From Chrysomallon squamiferum (Eukaryota; Mollusca; Gastropoda; Neomphalida; Peltospiridae), in contig CM022670.1 of NCBI GenBank assembly GCA_012295275.1, forward strand, positions 1,514,501-1,578,500: DNA of 64,000 nt, in the 5' to 3' direction. The stretch's first letter is position 1, and every line of letters starts with the position of its first letter. Shown here piece by piece: positions 43,955-56,100 of the stretch. The notes beneath the pieces were generated by a model. The model did no database searches and had not been told where the DNA came from. It saw only the letters and a list, made by a program, of their open reading frames with translations. A program made the translations under genes and the position numbers.

Positions 43955-44569
43955 ATGTCAAAATTGACTGTTGAAAATCTCGAAGAACTAGATTATACAA
44001 AACCGGTGCACAACAGGAGAATGTCGCACATGCATAAGGACGGGGTGGACGGAATGATGGCCGGACCTTATGGTAGACGAATGTCCAGGATCGGAGAACC
44101 ACGTCCAAGCATGCAATATGGCGCTTCAGGTCGGAGAATGTCGCAGTTTTCTAGGAGCAGTATTTCAGGACTGTCTTCTTTTGGTAAAAATATTTTTCAT
44201 TCCATGAAAATGCAGAACACGTATAGACTGGCGCCCGAAGAGGACGAGAAATTCAATGCTTCTAAAGCTGAGAGAGTTATGACTGGAGTCCTAGAGTCCT
44301 ATCTAGACGGTGAGAAGTATGACAAGTTGCTATGTGTAAACCTAACGAAGAACCTTTCAGAGGTCATTAAGGATCGAATGAAAGAGATGGGATTCTGCGC
44401 ACGTTATAAATACGTCTGTACAGTGACCTTGGGCGAGAACAAGAACCAAGGTCTTGCCCAGGCAAGCAGAAGTCTCTGGAACACGAACACAGACAACTTT
44501 GCAACGGCGTCTTATTCTAAAGGAAATCTCTTTGCTGTAGCCACAATTTATGCCACGTACTTTGAATAG
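43955..44569 (+). CDS. Tctex1-type dynein light chain, DYNLT5/TCTEX1D-like
   Basis: A single uninterrupted CDS of 204 aa plus TAG. It follows an acceptor (TTTTTCAG ending at 43936), so the gene has at least one upstream, probably non-coding exon. Residues 1-85 are basic and serine-rich with three RRMS motifs (21-24, 41-44 and 60-63). From about 88 a Tctex1 domain begins (NTYRLAPEEDEKF) and continues through MTGVLESYLDGEKYD, YVCTVTLGENKNQG and SRSLWNTNTDNFA to the usual ending NLFAVATIYATYFE. Tctex1 light chains dimerise and bind dynein intermediate chains; the TCTEX1D group is linked mainly to cilia. RRxS is a PKA-type phosphorylation consensus. Choice among DYNLT4, DYNLT5 and relatives is uncertain, so no symbol is given. 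A poly(A) signal candidate is at 45065-45070. Confidence 0.9.
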   Translation: MSKLTVENLEELDYTKPVHNRRMSHMHKDGVDGMMAGPYGRRMSRIGEPRPSMQYGASGRRMSQFSRSSISGLSSFGKNIFHSMKMQNTYRLAPEEDEKFNASKAERVMTGVLESYLDGEKYDKLLCVNLTKNLSEVIKDRMKEMGFCARYKYVCTVTLGENKNQGLAQASRSLWNTNTDNFATASYSKGNLFAVATIYATYFE

Positions 44570-46049
44570 CTGATTACGTATAGGCTTTAATATGGGCTGC
44601 AGATGATGGTGGTAGTTTCTTGCGCAAAGACAAAGCACATTTTTGTTAATGAACGTATTTAAATTGGTATCTGCTTTGTACAGTCTGCCTTTGGAATGAA
44701 TATACAATGCAGTGGTGCATTACTGTTTCAGCAATTTCCCGTTTAGATAAGGTTAAACCCAAAACTCGTTATATGACTTGAGGACATGATTAAGAAAAAG
44801 CTATTTAATATTTTACTTATTTATCATTTTTAATTTTTAGTGAAATGAAGATATTGTACAGGAATGTTTAAGGACTATTTTAATTAGTGATATTTATTTG
44901 AACAAACAAAACAAACCACATAATTACATACTTCACTGATATTTCATTCATCTTTTCTGATTAGGAATTTAGAATTTATGCTAAATGGTTCGCTCTGAAC
45001 CTGTGGTGGTACGAATGAATATCATAAATAAGAGCTTAATATTTAATTGACATATTTTTCCGGTAATAAAGATCGTTGAAAACAAAACATACATACACAG
45101 TCGCACAGTGTATTTAGCTGATTTCTTCGTATCACCAGAGATACTGAATATACTGTCTTCAGATTTGAGAATATTCTACATAATATATAATTTATTCTAT
45201 ATATACATGACTGTAAATGTAAATTCTTATTTGCGTGTTTTGCGTGCTTGTTTAGTGCATGAATGTATTTGTATTTCTAAAAGCATGTAGGTGAGAGAAA
45301 GGTTATGTTTGCACTGGTGTGTGTTTCAGTTATTTACTAAAGTCACTGTTTAAGGGGCATAAATTTGCTTGCAGAACAGTGACAGAAGTCACCCATGATT
45401 TGAATTTAATATGTTAAAACCTGCTGATAGCATTTTGTATGCCTGACAAAACATAATAATCATACTCTGGTACTGATACACAATACGTTGGTGTGTGTGC
45501 ATTGTTGTACCAGTGTGTATAGGTTTGTCATTGTCTCAGCTTTTGACAAAAACGTTAAATTGTCTGAAAAAAATATTGACAGGTATGAAAGGAAGCCTGT
45601 TTTTTAATGAATTTCTTTATATTTGTATATCTTGATAGTGATTAGTTACAGTAATTTTATTTAGTATTTCAAAATAATTAGAAATAAACAAATTTCTGAT
45701 TTATGTTGTTGAACAAATGTGGTAAAGTCATCATCGAATAAAAACATATATATAAAAAGTAAATGAATAAATAAAAACTTTATAAACCAATAATTATTAT
45801 TAATTATAATTTATTATTTCATTTATCTTTGTCAAAAGCACTGTTAATTACCATTAAATTATTAATGTTGCTTTATCTTCCGCCCAGTACAATGTGATGA
45901 TTTTTTGTATTTTATTATTTTTTAATGTATTTTTTTCTAAACCTTTATTAAACTGGAGATATTAAGCCATTATTGTTTGCATTTGTTTTTTCTTTTAGCA
46001 CGCACACACAAACTGTCTATCTATCTATCTAGTTGTCTGTCTATATATA

Positions 46050-46083
46050 TTTTTTTCTTTCTTTCTTTCTTTCTTTCTTTCTC
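46050..46083. repeat. CTTT microsatellite
   Basis: A run of TTTC units just after CTAT/CTGT units at 46017-46046. Confidence 0.85.
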
Positions 46084-46321
46084 TTTTTAATGGAATCAGA
46101 AGTCACTTTTTAATCAAACATCGCACAAGTTAAGAGCCACAATTCTGACTAACTCGTTATAAGTTTTAGGTCACAGAAACCTAAACCGATATTCCTTAAT
46201 TGAATTTGTTTTACGACTGACCTAGGTCAAGCAGGCAAGCACTATATATATATTAGCTTTTAAATTAACAAATATTAAAGCCGCAGGGCTAACATATTTC
46301 GTTAACAAAACAATCCTGATC

Positions 46322-46366
46322 GGTATGTCTAAACATGTATTTCCACAATCCCATCCATTGATTCAC
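46322..46366. repeat. 45-bp dispersed direct repeat, copy 1
   Basis: It starts GGTATGTCTAAACATGTATT and ends CATTGATTCAC, and is identical to 47973-48017 in the same orientation. One base to the left differs, then TGAT is shared again. Confidence 0.92.
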
Positions 46367-46788
46367 CACTAATGTATTCCTCTTTGCTTGTTTCTTCCTT
46401 CTTGGAATCAAACATTAGTGATATCGCTAAGGCACCTCCAATCCTGAATTATTCAGCTAATTCCCGTTCCAACCAATGCTCTTGACCTTTTTATGATAGG
46501 CTGTGACAGGAATGTGGTATGGTAATTATGGGAACTAATGCTAATGGAAAAGTAACCCATGCAAACAAACGATACGTTTCCTTTTTCTTACCATAATTAT
46601 AATATGTTAAATGCATGACTGGTAGCAATAATCATTAACATTAACATGCACCAAAGAAGCCTTAAAAATCTAATCATCCGTTTTTAAAAAAAAACGACAT
46701 GAAAAGTTAATCTATTGTTGTTGAAAGTAAAATAATACCACTTAGAAGTGAAATCACGTCTTATTTGGCTGCAATTGTTCAGAAACAG

Positions 46789-47010
46789 AAATGACGCACT
46801 AACTTATAAGTACGTTTTCATTGTAAGCTATATGGAGGGTTTGTTCTTAACTGTCTGATCCAATGTAAATGAAGTTGCAACCAACGGCAGTTTATAGAAA
46901 ATGACGCTATTAATAACAGTACGTTTTCTTTAAAAGTTATATGACGAGTGCATTCTTAAGCCGTCTCATCCAGTGAGTGTCAATTTGCTTGGAAAGGAAG
47001 TTTGTTTATT
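46789..47010. repeat. Diverged tandem duplication, unit about 110 bp
   Basis: The segment from 46789 (AAATGACGC) recurs from 46899. Shared blocks in order include AGTACGTTTTC, TATATG, TTCTTAA, TCATCCA/TGATCCA and a GTTTAT end. Clear but imperfect similarity suggests an old duplication. Confidence 0.7.
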
Positions 47011-47972
47011 ATATGACGATCCCCATCAGCTTTGGGACATAGATAGTAGTCTACGCGTGGATGAAATTTATTTCATTACGGCTTTTCCGACAATTCCAGA
47101 AAATAATTTGATCCAGAGTTTGTGACATTATTTAAAATTTATTTTTTGGATAATTTTATAAAATATTATTATTATTATTATTTAAAATATTTATATATAT
47201 TTATATTTGTATTATTATTAATATAAAAATAAAACATTAACCAAGTACAGACTTGATTTTTTTACAAACAGTCAAATATTTAAAAGTTGTGACACGTGTT
47301 TTACATAAACATCACAAATATCGAAAACTGAAGACAAAAGTAAATTATTACAACTTTAAAAAATTAAAAATTAAATTTATTGAGAGACGTAAACAAAATA
47401 AATGTATTAAATTAAATATAACACTATTAAACAAGAAGAAATATTTTTTGAGAATATTTTTATTACATTATTAATTTTCGAAACAACAGAATTAACATTC
47501 TGTTCATGCTGAATATCAAAACACTGAAATTACCTGTGGAGATGTGCAATGGAGTAGAATTTAAATTACTTTCTATGTGATTGAATATGAAAGTTAACAA
47601 AAGGACACATGCCTTTGTTGAATGCCCATTACATGATAAGGATAAAAAATATATATATGCCAACTGGTCTCTTAACTGATTTTTGGGTAATGCTGTTAAA
47701 CCTGCCTCATAAAATATAATACTCCAGTCATAAACTGAATGGTTGCTTAAAAATAAATCTGTTTACCCAACTCCAGCTATTATATTCAATTATTTCCTAT
47801 CATTAAGTACAGATTTAAAGTAGAAAATTTAAAATTTAATATCCTAACATAAATTTTGCAGCACCAAATTTAAAAAAAATGTTTTTTTCAGTATGTATAT
47901 ATGTCAAGATATTTTCACTCTTAACTCATTTGTTCAAACTATACATGTGCATTTAATGAATAAAAAATGATT

Positions 47973-48017
47973 GGTATGTCTAAACATGTATTTCCACAAT
48001 CCCATCCATTGATTCAC
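47973..48017. repeat. 45-bp dispersed direct repeat, copy 2
   Basis: Identical to 46322-46366, 1651 bases downstream and in the same orientation. Confidence 0.92.
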
Positions 48018-48490
48018 AAGAAAATGTTTCTAGGTATTGTGAGCAGGAAACCATCCCTTACTATAATTTGCCTACCAATTCTTTAGTTTATTTCTTGGAT
48101 CTACAAAAAAAAAAAAAAAAAAAAAACACCCACTCACACACATATACACACATCAAGCAGTCTACAGTTTTCTTTGTGAGAATAAAGTGAAATAAACAAA
48201 AACATCAAATGAATTTGTACAGCTTTATAGTTAATTAATATTCAGATATTCACTCAGTTTTTGGGGTTTTTTTCTTCACAATATGACAAAAGAATAATAA
48301 TCATCAGTTCCAAAAATAAAGAAACTGCTGCTGAAATGTGACTAAATCATCAGAGAAATGTGTACAGAAAATATAAAATAAAAGTCGTGTATAATACTAT
48401 AGTTTGTTCCTTCTGCAAAAAGAGCATCTTATACCAAGAAAAATGTGGTTTCTATCAAAAAAAATAATATGTGTCACAATTTGAAAAATA

Positions 48491-50378
48491 TTATAATTCC
48501 TCTTTCTTAATGAATTTTCCTTCTTCTATGCTCTTCTTAACTTTCTTCATACTTTCTAAAACTGAAAACCAAGTACAAAGCATATTAATTTAATTTACAG
48601 TGTACTTTATTATTTTTCTTTTTTAGGTTATTTATAAAGTCTAGATTGTATATTTATTTTTAATATCATGAAAATAAGTCTCTGTTGCTTTTGTAAATAC
48701 AAAAATAATTTTCAAACTTGGGTAAAAAATGTTCCAAAAGTCAATATGGTACAGACATTTTACATTTACTTGCAAAACTTTCTAAAAATTAAACTGAAAG
48801 CTTACTTTTGATAAAATATATTCAGAAAATGTCACAGGTAAAAGAATTTAAATTAATTGTAAAAACCTAATCTTATTTAATAAAATAATTTCTTTGATAG
48901 CTAATAAATATCAATGCCAGTTAAATTTCTAAAAAAAATTATTAAGACTTACTGTCATCTATTTGTGGGTAGTAATATTTATAACTAGGGTTGCCCTTTT
49001 CATTGTAATATTCTTTTCTAACTTTTCCTGTTTGATCTGAAATAGTAAATAAAAATAGTGGCAAAGTTGCCTTGTCTCTTTGATACCACGCACTTTACCC
49101 ACAGTACAAAGTTAATTCAGCAATAAAAGCTCTTCTCTTCCTGTATCTATTCAAGAATGTAAAAGATATGTGAAAATATATCCTAAAAGGTGTATTTCTC
49201 ATTGGAATTAAGCATTAACATTAATTATATTGTAAATCATAAGATTATGTTCATAATACTATTTATAGTCATGCAATTTATAAATTTATCGGTATAAAAG
49301 GGTAGTTTTTGTTAAGGAGCAAAAATGGTTATTAATAAAATACGCCCTATACATAAAGTAAAAACAAAGTTTCTATGTTTACCTAGAAAAAGAATCCTAG
49401 GTATATACCCTCCATCTGGCTTATACTCTTCATCTGAGGGCTCTTCATCATCCTGAATGGGAAAAAAATATTTATATTTATAAATACTCACACACATATA
49501 CTGGAAAAGATGACCTAACTGCTTATACACACACATCAGATAATTCTAATTTAATTAATTCAGTTGTTTTTAAAATTATTTGCCAGCTTCATGAGAATAT
49601 TATTTATTTAAATGTTTTTAAACCAATTTTTTTTTTCCAGCAGAATTAAAGAAAATGAATAATATACTTTTTGAAAATGTTTGAAAAAGATTTTGTCTAA
49701 TAATTCTTTCATTTTAATTATTATTATTTCTTTCTAACCAATAATTTTATCTTAAATCTTTACCTCTAAATTAACCATTACAAAGTTAGCTCCTAGCTCT
49801 TGAATATCTTTGCTTTCAGCAAACCTTGGCTTCAAAGCTGAAATAACAAAAAAAAAAAATATATATATATATTTTTTGTATATTGAAATATTAATGTATT
49901 AATAGCCATACAAATTTAATATCTTGAATTTCATATATAAAGGCAAAATAAGCAGACATCTAAGATGGGGAAAAAATCCTGGCTTTGCAACTTTAACATG
50001 AAGCTATTCTGAAGGATAGCTTTCAGTTTGAGGAAACTTCTGGTTTGTGTGTGTGGATAGACAGACCAATAGATTGGCAAAAAAGGATGATAAGATTCAG
50101 ATTATATCACCCCTTCTGTTAGGCATAAATTCACAATTTACTTTAAACCTGAATAACATCCTCTGCATGACAGCCTAGTTTGAAATTCTAACTCTGACAG
50201 ACTGTCACAAAATGGGGTATGATTTAAAGTATATTATTACCTCATCTGTTAGATATAAATTATTTTAATACTCTGTATGACATACCTTTACATGCACCAC
50301 ACCATGTCTTGTGTATCACAACCATGACTGGTTTAGTCCTGAAAAAACACAAATACAAAAATGGTTTGTGTGTGTGTG

Positions 50379-50437
<59 letters not shown>

Positions 50438-50459
50438 AAGTTTTGCATGCTCACATTGT

Positions 50460-50501
<42 letters not shown>

Positions 50502-50857
50502 GCGATATTTTTAAATCAAGCAACAAATATCTTGTATATCAAAATTCATAATAACTTAAATTTAGAATTAGGTGTTAAGGCAAGTCACTCACTCTTCTTT
50601 GGCTTTTTTCAACCCATCTTCCAGTGTCTGCCAGTCAATGTTGTCTCCCCATCCTGGGAATTAACAATAAATATTATTAAAATTCAAATTATTGTTTAAG
50701 TCAGGTATTAGCAAAAATATCTAATGAAATTTAATTATCAGCAAATAATAAAAAAAAAAAAAAAAATAATAATAATAATAATTAAAAAAAAAAGCTGTGA
50801 CAAGAAACATTTTAAAATTTTCTTTGACTTAAGACTCAAAGGATAAAATAAAATGAA

Positions 50858-50892
<35 letters not shown>

Positions 50893-52372
50893 AAAAAAAA
50901 AAAAATAAATAAATAAATAAAAAAATAAAAAACAAAAAATAAATAAATAAAATAAAATAAAATAAAATAAAATAAAATAAAATAAAATAAAATAAAATAA
51001 AATAAAATAATAAATACATTTTTTTTTAAATCTGTAAAAAGATAATATTTTTCAAATTGGTTTTTGACCTAAAAGATGATGGTTGTAGTGATTCAAATTC
51101 TTGTCTGAAAACAAGCCAGAATGCAGGATCAAAATGTTTTGCTACATCCATTATTTTATTCCTTTTACAAATAATGCTCTACAAACCACTGACAACAGGC
51201 CATAAAATGGGTATTCCTGATTAGGAAAATTTTCTTTTTTTAAATGTCTTACTGGTGACCCATAGGATTAAGAATGTACTCTAATTGATTCAAGCCAAAA
51301 TGATAAATATTTATCAAATCATAAGCCAAGACAGATCCTGATTCTGTGTAAACTGACCAGAGCATGAAATAACTAAAAGCTTGTTATTTTACAATAATAT
51401 AAAAAAAAAAAATAAAAACAGAATAAATGTTTTTAAAAATACACAAGAACACTGCTTCTCAATTAAATAATGAAAACTTCTACTGATAAATTAACTTTAA
51501 TCATTATTGGAACTAAAATATATACTACTCAATTATGGTATGAAACATTTTAAAAATTATGTTTTATAGATCTGGTAGATGAACATATTGATACATTCAC
51601 TATATGCAGTTAAAATAATAATGTACTGTTTAAACTGACAAAATGAAGAGAAATTATGTCAATAGCTTACATAAAAAAGCATATATACTATTATTATTAT
51701 TTACAAAAACAAATAATTATATATCTTTGAAACAAAATTCCTAACTTACAACTGGGTGTTCACCTCTAGTTTTATTAAATCAAAGATTTTTTAAGATTCT
51801 GTTTGTCATTATTATTATTTATTACTATTATTTTCAATAATTTGTTGATTACTAATGATGCCTAATGTCATTATTTATTTATTTGATAATTTACTATAAA
51901 TGTATGCAGAGTTGTTTGAACATTTTACTTTATTAAAAATTATTTTAAAAAAGTAATCAACATCATGAAGTTAAACGTTGATGATATTACAAATTCTGAG
52001 AATGACATGGTTGATTCAGTATAAACATATATATATATATATATATATAGTTATTTATCTTTTAAATATTTAATAAAGAAACTCATTTTCCTTTTTAACA
52101 GTTCGAAAAAGATTTATCATCTAAACACATAAAACAGGTAAAATACTAAAAGGCTAAACAACTTTCGGTTCATTATTATAATTAATGAAACAAAACAACA
52201 TTTAATAATAAATAATTTAAATTTATTTTTTAATTAGTATTTATTAGCTCTCAAAAATTTGCTGCATGTCCAAATATTCAATTTTACCTCTTGCTAAATT
52301 ATTTGCTTGTGTTATAGTAAAACAAACAAATAACGAGAAAGAAAACCACGCAAGCAAACCCGATTCAACCAT
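48491..52372 (-). CDS. TXNDC12: TXNDC12 (ERp18/ERp19), ER thioredoxin-fold protein
   Basis: Seven coding exons, minus strand: 52372-52288, 50653-50593, 50338-50286, 49837-49764, 49452-49383, 49036-48953 and 48561-48491. They total 498 nt, 165 aa; human is 172. Residues 1-23 form a hydrophobic signal peptide ([19 protein letters not shown]). [16 protein letters not shown] leads into [14 protein letters not shown], with the active site C62-G-A-C65, the CGAC form typical of TXNDC12. The cis-proline segment [10 protein letters not shown] and [12 protein letters not shown] are conserved. The last four residues are KEEL, a KDEL-type ER retrieval signal. Expected role: thiol-disulphide exchange in the ER lumen. 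Intron 1 (50654-52287) is the longest, 1.6 kb, and full of A-rich repeats. The gene is head-to-head with MTREX. Confidence 0.95.
50366..50495. repeat. GT/TA dinucleotide array and poly(T) tract
   Basis: A GTGTGT run passes into (TA)n (about 50388-50433), followed after about 30 bases by a T run at about 50463-50495. All lie in TXNDC12 intron 2, just upstream (minus-strand sense) of exon 3. Confidence 0.9.
50860..51010. repeat. Poly(A) and AAAAT pentanucleotide array
   Basis: About 40 mostly A bases, then AAAT units, then a regular AAAAT array (about 50948-51010) in TXNDC12 intron 1. Confidence 0.9.
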
Positions 52373-52518
52373 TTTACCAACGTCACCCGTAGTCTCGCTA
52401 AAAACTATATCTTTAATTTACACTGGAATATTATTGAGTTGAAGCTAATGGAGGTTTAAAATATCTATTTCCTGTGCACATGTTGAAAGCGAAAATTAAA
52501 TAATTTCGAAATACCGAA
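52373..52518. promoter_or_regulatory. Compact bidirectional promoter between TXNDC12 and MTREX
   Basis: Only 146 bases separate the two outward-facing start codons, so both 5'UTRs and core promoters must fit here or overlap coding sequence. An ACGTCA CRE-like core lies at 52380-52385. I saw no TATA box shared by both directions. Confidence 0.7.
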
Positions 52519-53135
52519 ATGGCTGGGTTTGGAGATGAACTTTTTGATGTGTTTGAAGAAAATGCAGACACTACCTCTGAACTTAAAGTTGATAAAGCTG
52601 ATACATCAAACATTTCTGACGATACTGATAGTCAAAGGTATATGTCACTGTATCACAGTATAACTTCAAGTATCTTAGTTTAATATCATAGTATGGCACC
52701 GATGAATCGGTACATTATCCTATAACCGAAGGTTTCTTATTTTCGGAATGATCACCTAATTACAGTTTTGTGATGCTTATTTTTTAATTTTAGATATAAA
52801 TTCTTACTATACCCTAAAATGTTTTATTAATCCAAACTTATATCTGTCATTTTAGACTGAATATTTATAATATTAATAATAAAGCTATTTGAAGTATTTC
52901 GAAATAATTTTAAATTTATATTAGAATTTGTTTATTTTGCGTTCAAACTCAAAGCCTTAAATTTGTATGGACCAATGATTTAAAAAAAAATTCAAATAGG
53001 AAACTCATTGTTTGCATACATAACAGTACAGGTTTTAGAAGGCGAATGCTTTTTGTTTTAACGAAAAAGAGTGAAGAATTAACTTTTAACTAATTGTTTT
53101 ATACGGCCGGTTGACTGATCTTTAATTTTTTATTT

Positions 53136-53168
<33 letters not shown>

Positions 53169-56100
53169 CAATTTTTGACTGTTCTAAAACTGGTATCATT
53201 CAAGGCAATCATTCAAATAACAGGTGATCAGTTTGCTTTTTACATGTAAATACAACCTCTAATGCATTGAAAATGGAAATAAATATTAAAAAAAGAAGAA
53301 TTATAATGGTTTCAAGTATTGTTTTACAACTACATGCTCAGAACTGTTCACTATGGAGTTCTAGCAGAGTAATGTGTCCACACAATGGTACCTAATGAGA
53401 ATAGTCATCTTTATATTTATTCACGTGCCAGTCTCTGTGAAAATTATCTATTTTATAATTTTATTTTTATTATTTATTTATTTATTTATTTATTTACTAT
53501 TATTATTAATTTTATTATTATTATTTATTTGCTGACAATGTCATAGTAATGTTTGAATAAAATATAGTACAAAATGGATACCAGATGGTATGACATCATA
53601 GTTACCAAAACAAATAAAAATGTTTCAACCTTTGCAGCTATTACTACTCAATAATAGTCATATATATATACAAGGCATTGATTAAATGGTATACTTCTGC
53701 TAATTTTACTTTGAATAATCCATGTAGAATTGATTGCATTATGAAGGAATACATGTTTAAAAGTGTAAACACTGACAGGCATTTGATGCTGCCATCTTGG
53801 ATTTCAATCCAAAGTTTCCATCAGTGTTCGGAAACCGTCTGATCACATTTATAAACTTCCAAATTCAACTATTTTACATCTATTTTCTGAAATTTTATGA
53901 TTTATATAATAAAGGTAAGGGTGGTTGTTCATGTTACCAAACCATGATGTCCTGCACCTTTCCTAACTGCTTTTTCAACTTAATCAAACTTTTAAAACTG
54001 GATTATTTTTGTGCAGATGTGTGCATAATAAACCAAAATTATAATTTGTTATAAGATTAATGTATTAACGTTTCTAGTTGGCAGTGTTTCCAATGTCAGA
54101 ACCCATCAGAAAAGAACATTCAGGTCTGGTTTGTACCCATTTAATCAGTGCAGCTGATGCACATTTTTTCTGGTAATGTAATTTGTAATGTAGTCAGGTC
54201 TGTTAAAAGAGAGAAGTTAAATAACTGCAATTGGTTTTCATATATTTTCAATATATTTTCATTTTCTGTTTTTTTCAGAGCTGAAAATCTTCTGAGACAA
54301 ATTGTTGGTAAACGATCAGCAGAAAATATCACTGAAGATGATGCAGCAAAGAAAATAAAAATTTCAAATGAAGAAAACAAGTAAGCTTCATTTTATTTTT
54401 ATAATTGTCTTTAAACTCAGAAAAAGTGGACTACCAAAAACAACAAATTAAATATTCAGAATTTGTGATAATTTGTTTTTCAGAAACAACAATATTTTAT
54501 CAAAGATGGTAGATATAATATATGTTCACATCTGTGGGAAGGTTCTTATAAAAATACTTATTGCTAATTGATAAAATAATCTCAAGAAGCAGTAGCAGTG
54601 GGTTTCATTTTCTTTAATCATTATTACATAAGTTACATGTAAATTGAAAAATTAACTAAAAAATTTGAAGTCTAGATAAATATTAAGAAGATGTACTTTT
54701 CATTATTTAGATTTTTAATTAATTTTTCTTTTATTTCCAGCTCTTTAGAGATTCTTCCCCGTATTCAGATTCACAGAGTGGACACTGTTGAAGCTTGTCT
54801 TCATGAGGTACTAATTATTGGTTTTATTCTGTCAGAAAAGTAAGAAAGATATATTGAAAACTAGAAAGAGAATATTTTTTTATTAGATTCATCTTTTAAA
54901 AAAAAAAAAGAACAAAAAAAAAAAAAAATAGTAGCAGAAGAGCATATATTAACAGTACCTCCCCATTTGCTTATGCACATAAGATATTATATGTAGCCTA
55001 CTCCAGCATATACTGAAACCCAAAATATTCCTTAAAATGTACTTTTGATGAAATAACCACGAATATTTCCATGTTGTATCTATATTGATGTATTTATGAA
55101 ATTTTAAAAATAATTTCCTCATTGTTTCAGGTTGCTGTTCCCCCTGATGATGAATTTGTACCACTTAAGCCATCAGAGGGTAAACCAGCAAAAGAATATC
55201 CATTCATTCTGGATCCTTTCCAGAAAGAAGCTATTCTTTGTCTGGAAAACAACCAGTCTGTACTGGTCTCAGCTCACACATCGGCTGGAAAAACAGTGGT
55301 TGCTGTGTAAGTAATAGAAACATTATTAATAAAATACATCATAAAATTATTATTTTTGAATATTTTACATAATGACCTAGTATATTTGTCATGTTTTAGC
55401 ATGAAAGTATTATCAAGGTGTTTTATATCTTTAGGAAGAAAGAACAATAGCCTTGTTTTGCTTTTAATAAAATGTAAAAACAATATTTTGTATGTCTCCA
55501 AGATACCATTTTAAATGTGTCTTGTGATTATTGTTTTGCTTATAATGAAGTATGAAAATACAGACGTACTAAATATTTTAGACTTTTTGTTACACTTGGA
55601 TACACTTTTATATTTCCAGACATAAATAAATTATATTGGTTTATATCATATTATATTTGTTCTTAAGATTTATTAAAAAATATTGAAAAATACATTTATT
55701 TTGGTTAATACAATTTTTTCTTTCATTTATGGACAGTGTTAAAATGTGCAGTTTTTCATGTTTATTTTTAACTAGCTATTTTGTGATTTGAATTTCCAGC
55801 TATGCCATTGCCATGTCGCTGAGAGACAAACAGCGTGTCATTTACACAACACCAATCAAAGCTCTGAGTAATCAGAAGTACAGAGAACTTTATGAAGAGT
55901 TCCAGGATGTTGGGCTGATGACAGGGGATGCAACAATAAACCCTACAGCTAGTATACTTGTTATGACCACAGAGGTTAGTTATTTAGTATTCCAACAAAA
56001 AAAAAACAAAACATTTTTTTATAATCTTATATATAATCAGGTTGAATGAGAACTATTTTGAGAATGATCACCTAATTACATAGTTTTGTGATACCTATCC

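Larger units (their letters stand above)
44570..48490. other. Intergenic interval with repeat remnants
   Basis: It starts with the 3'UTR of the Tctex1 gene (AATAAA at 45065-45070) and ends with the 3'UTR of TXNDC12 (minus-strand AATAAA at 48087-48092). Between them are CTAT and CTTT microsatellites (46017-46083), a 45-bp direct repeat in two copies (46322 and 47973) and a diverged tandem duplication (46789-47010). The open frames at 47253-47474 and nearby are lysine- and isoleucine-rich, as expected of AT-rich DNA, and look non-coding. Confidence 0.55.

Noticed and set aside
47253-47474. 73-aa Lys/Asn/Ile-rich plus-strand frame
   Set aside because: Composition is that expected from random AT-rich DNA; no splice partners seen.
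50260-51019. Several frames with IYIYIY, FFFF or FILFY runs
   Set aside because: Translations of TA, poly(T) and AAAAT repeats in TXNDC12 introns.
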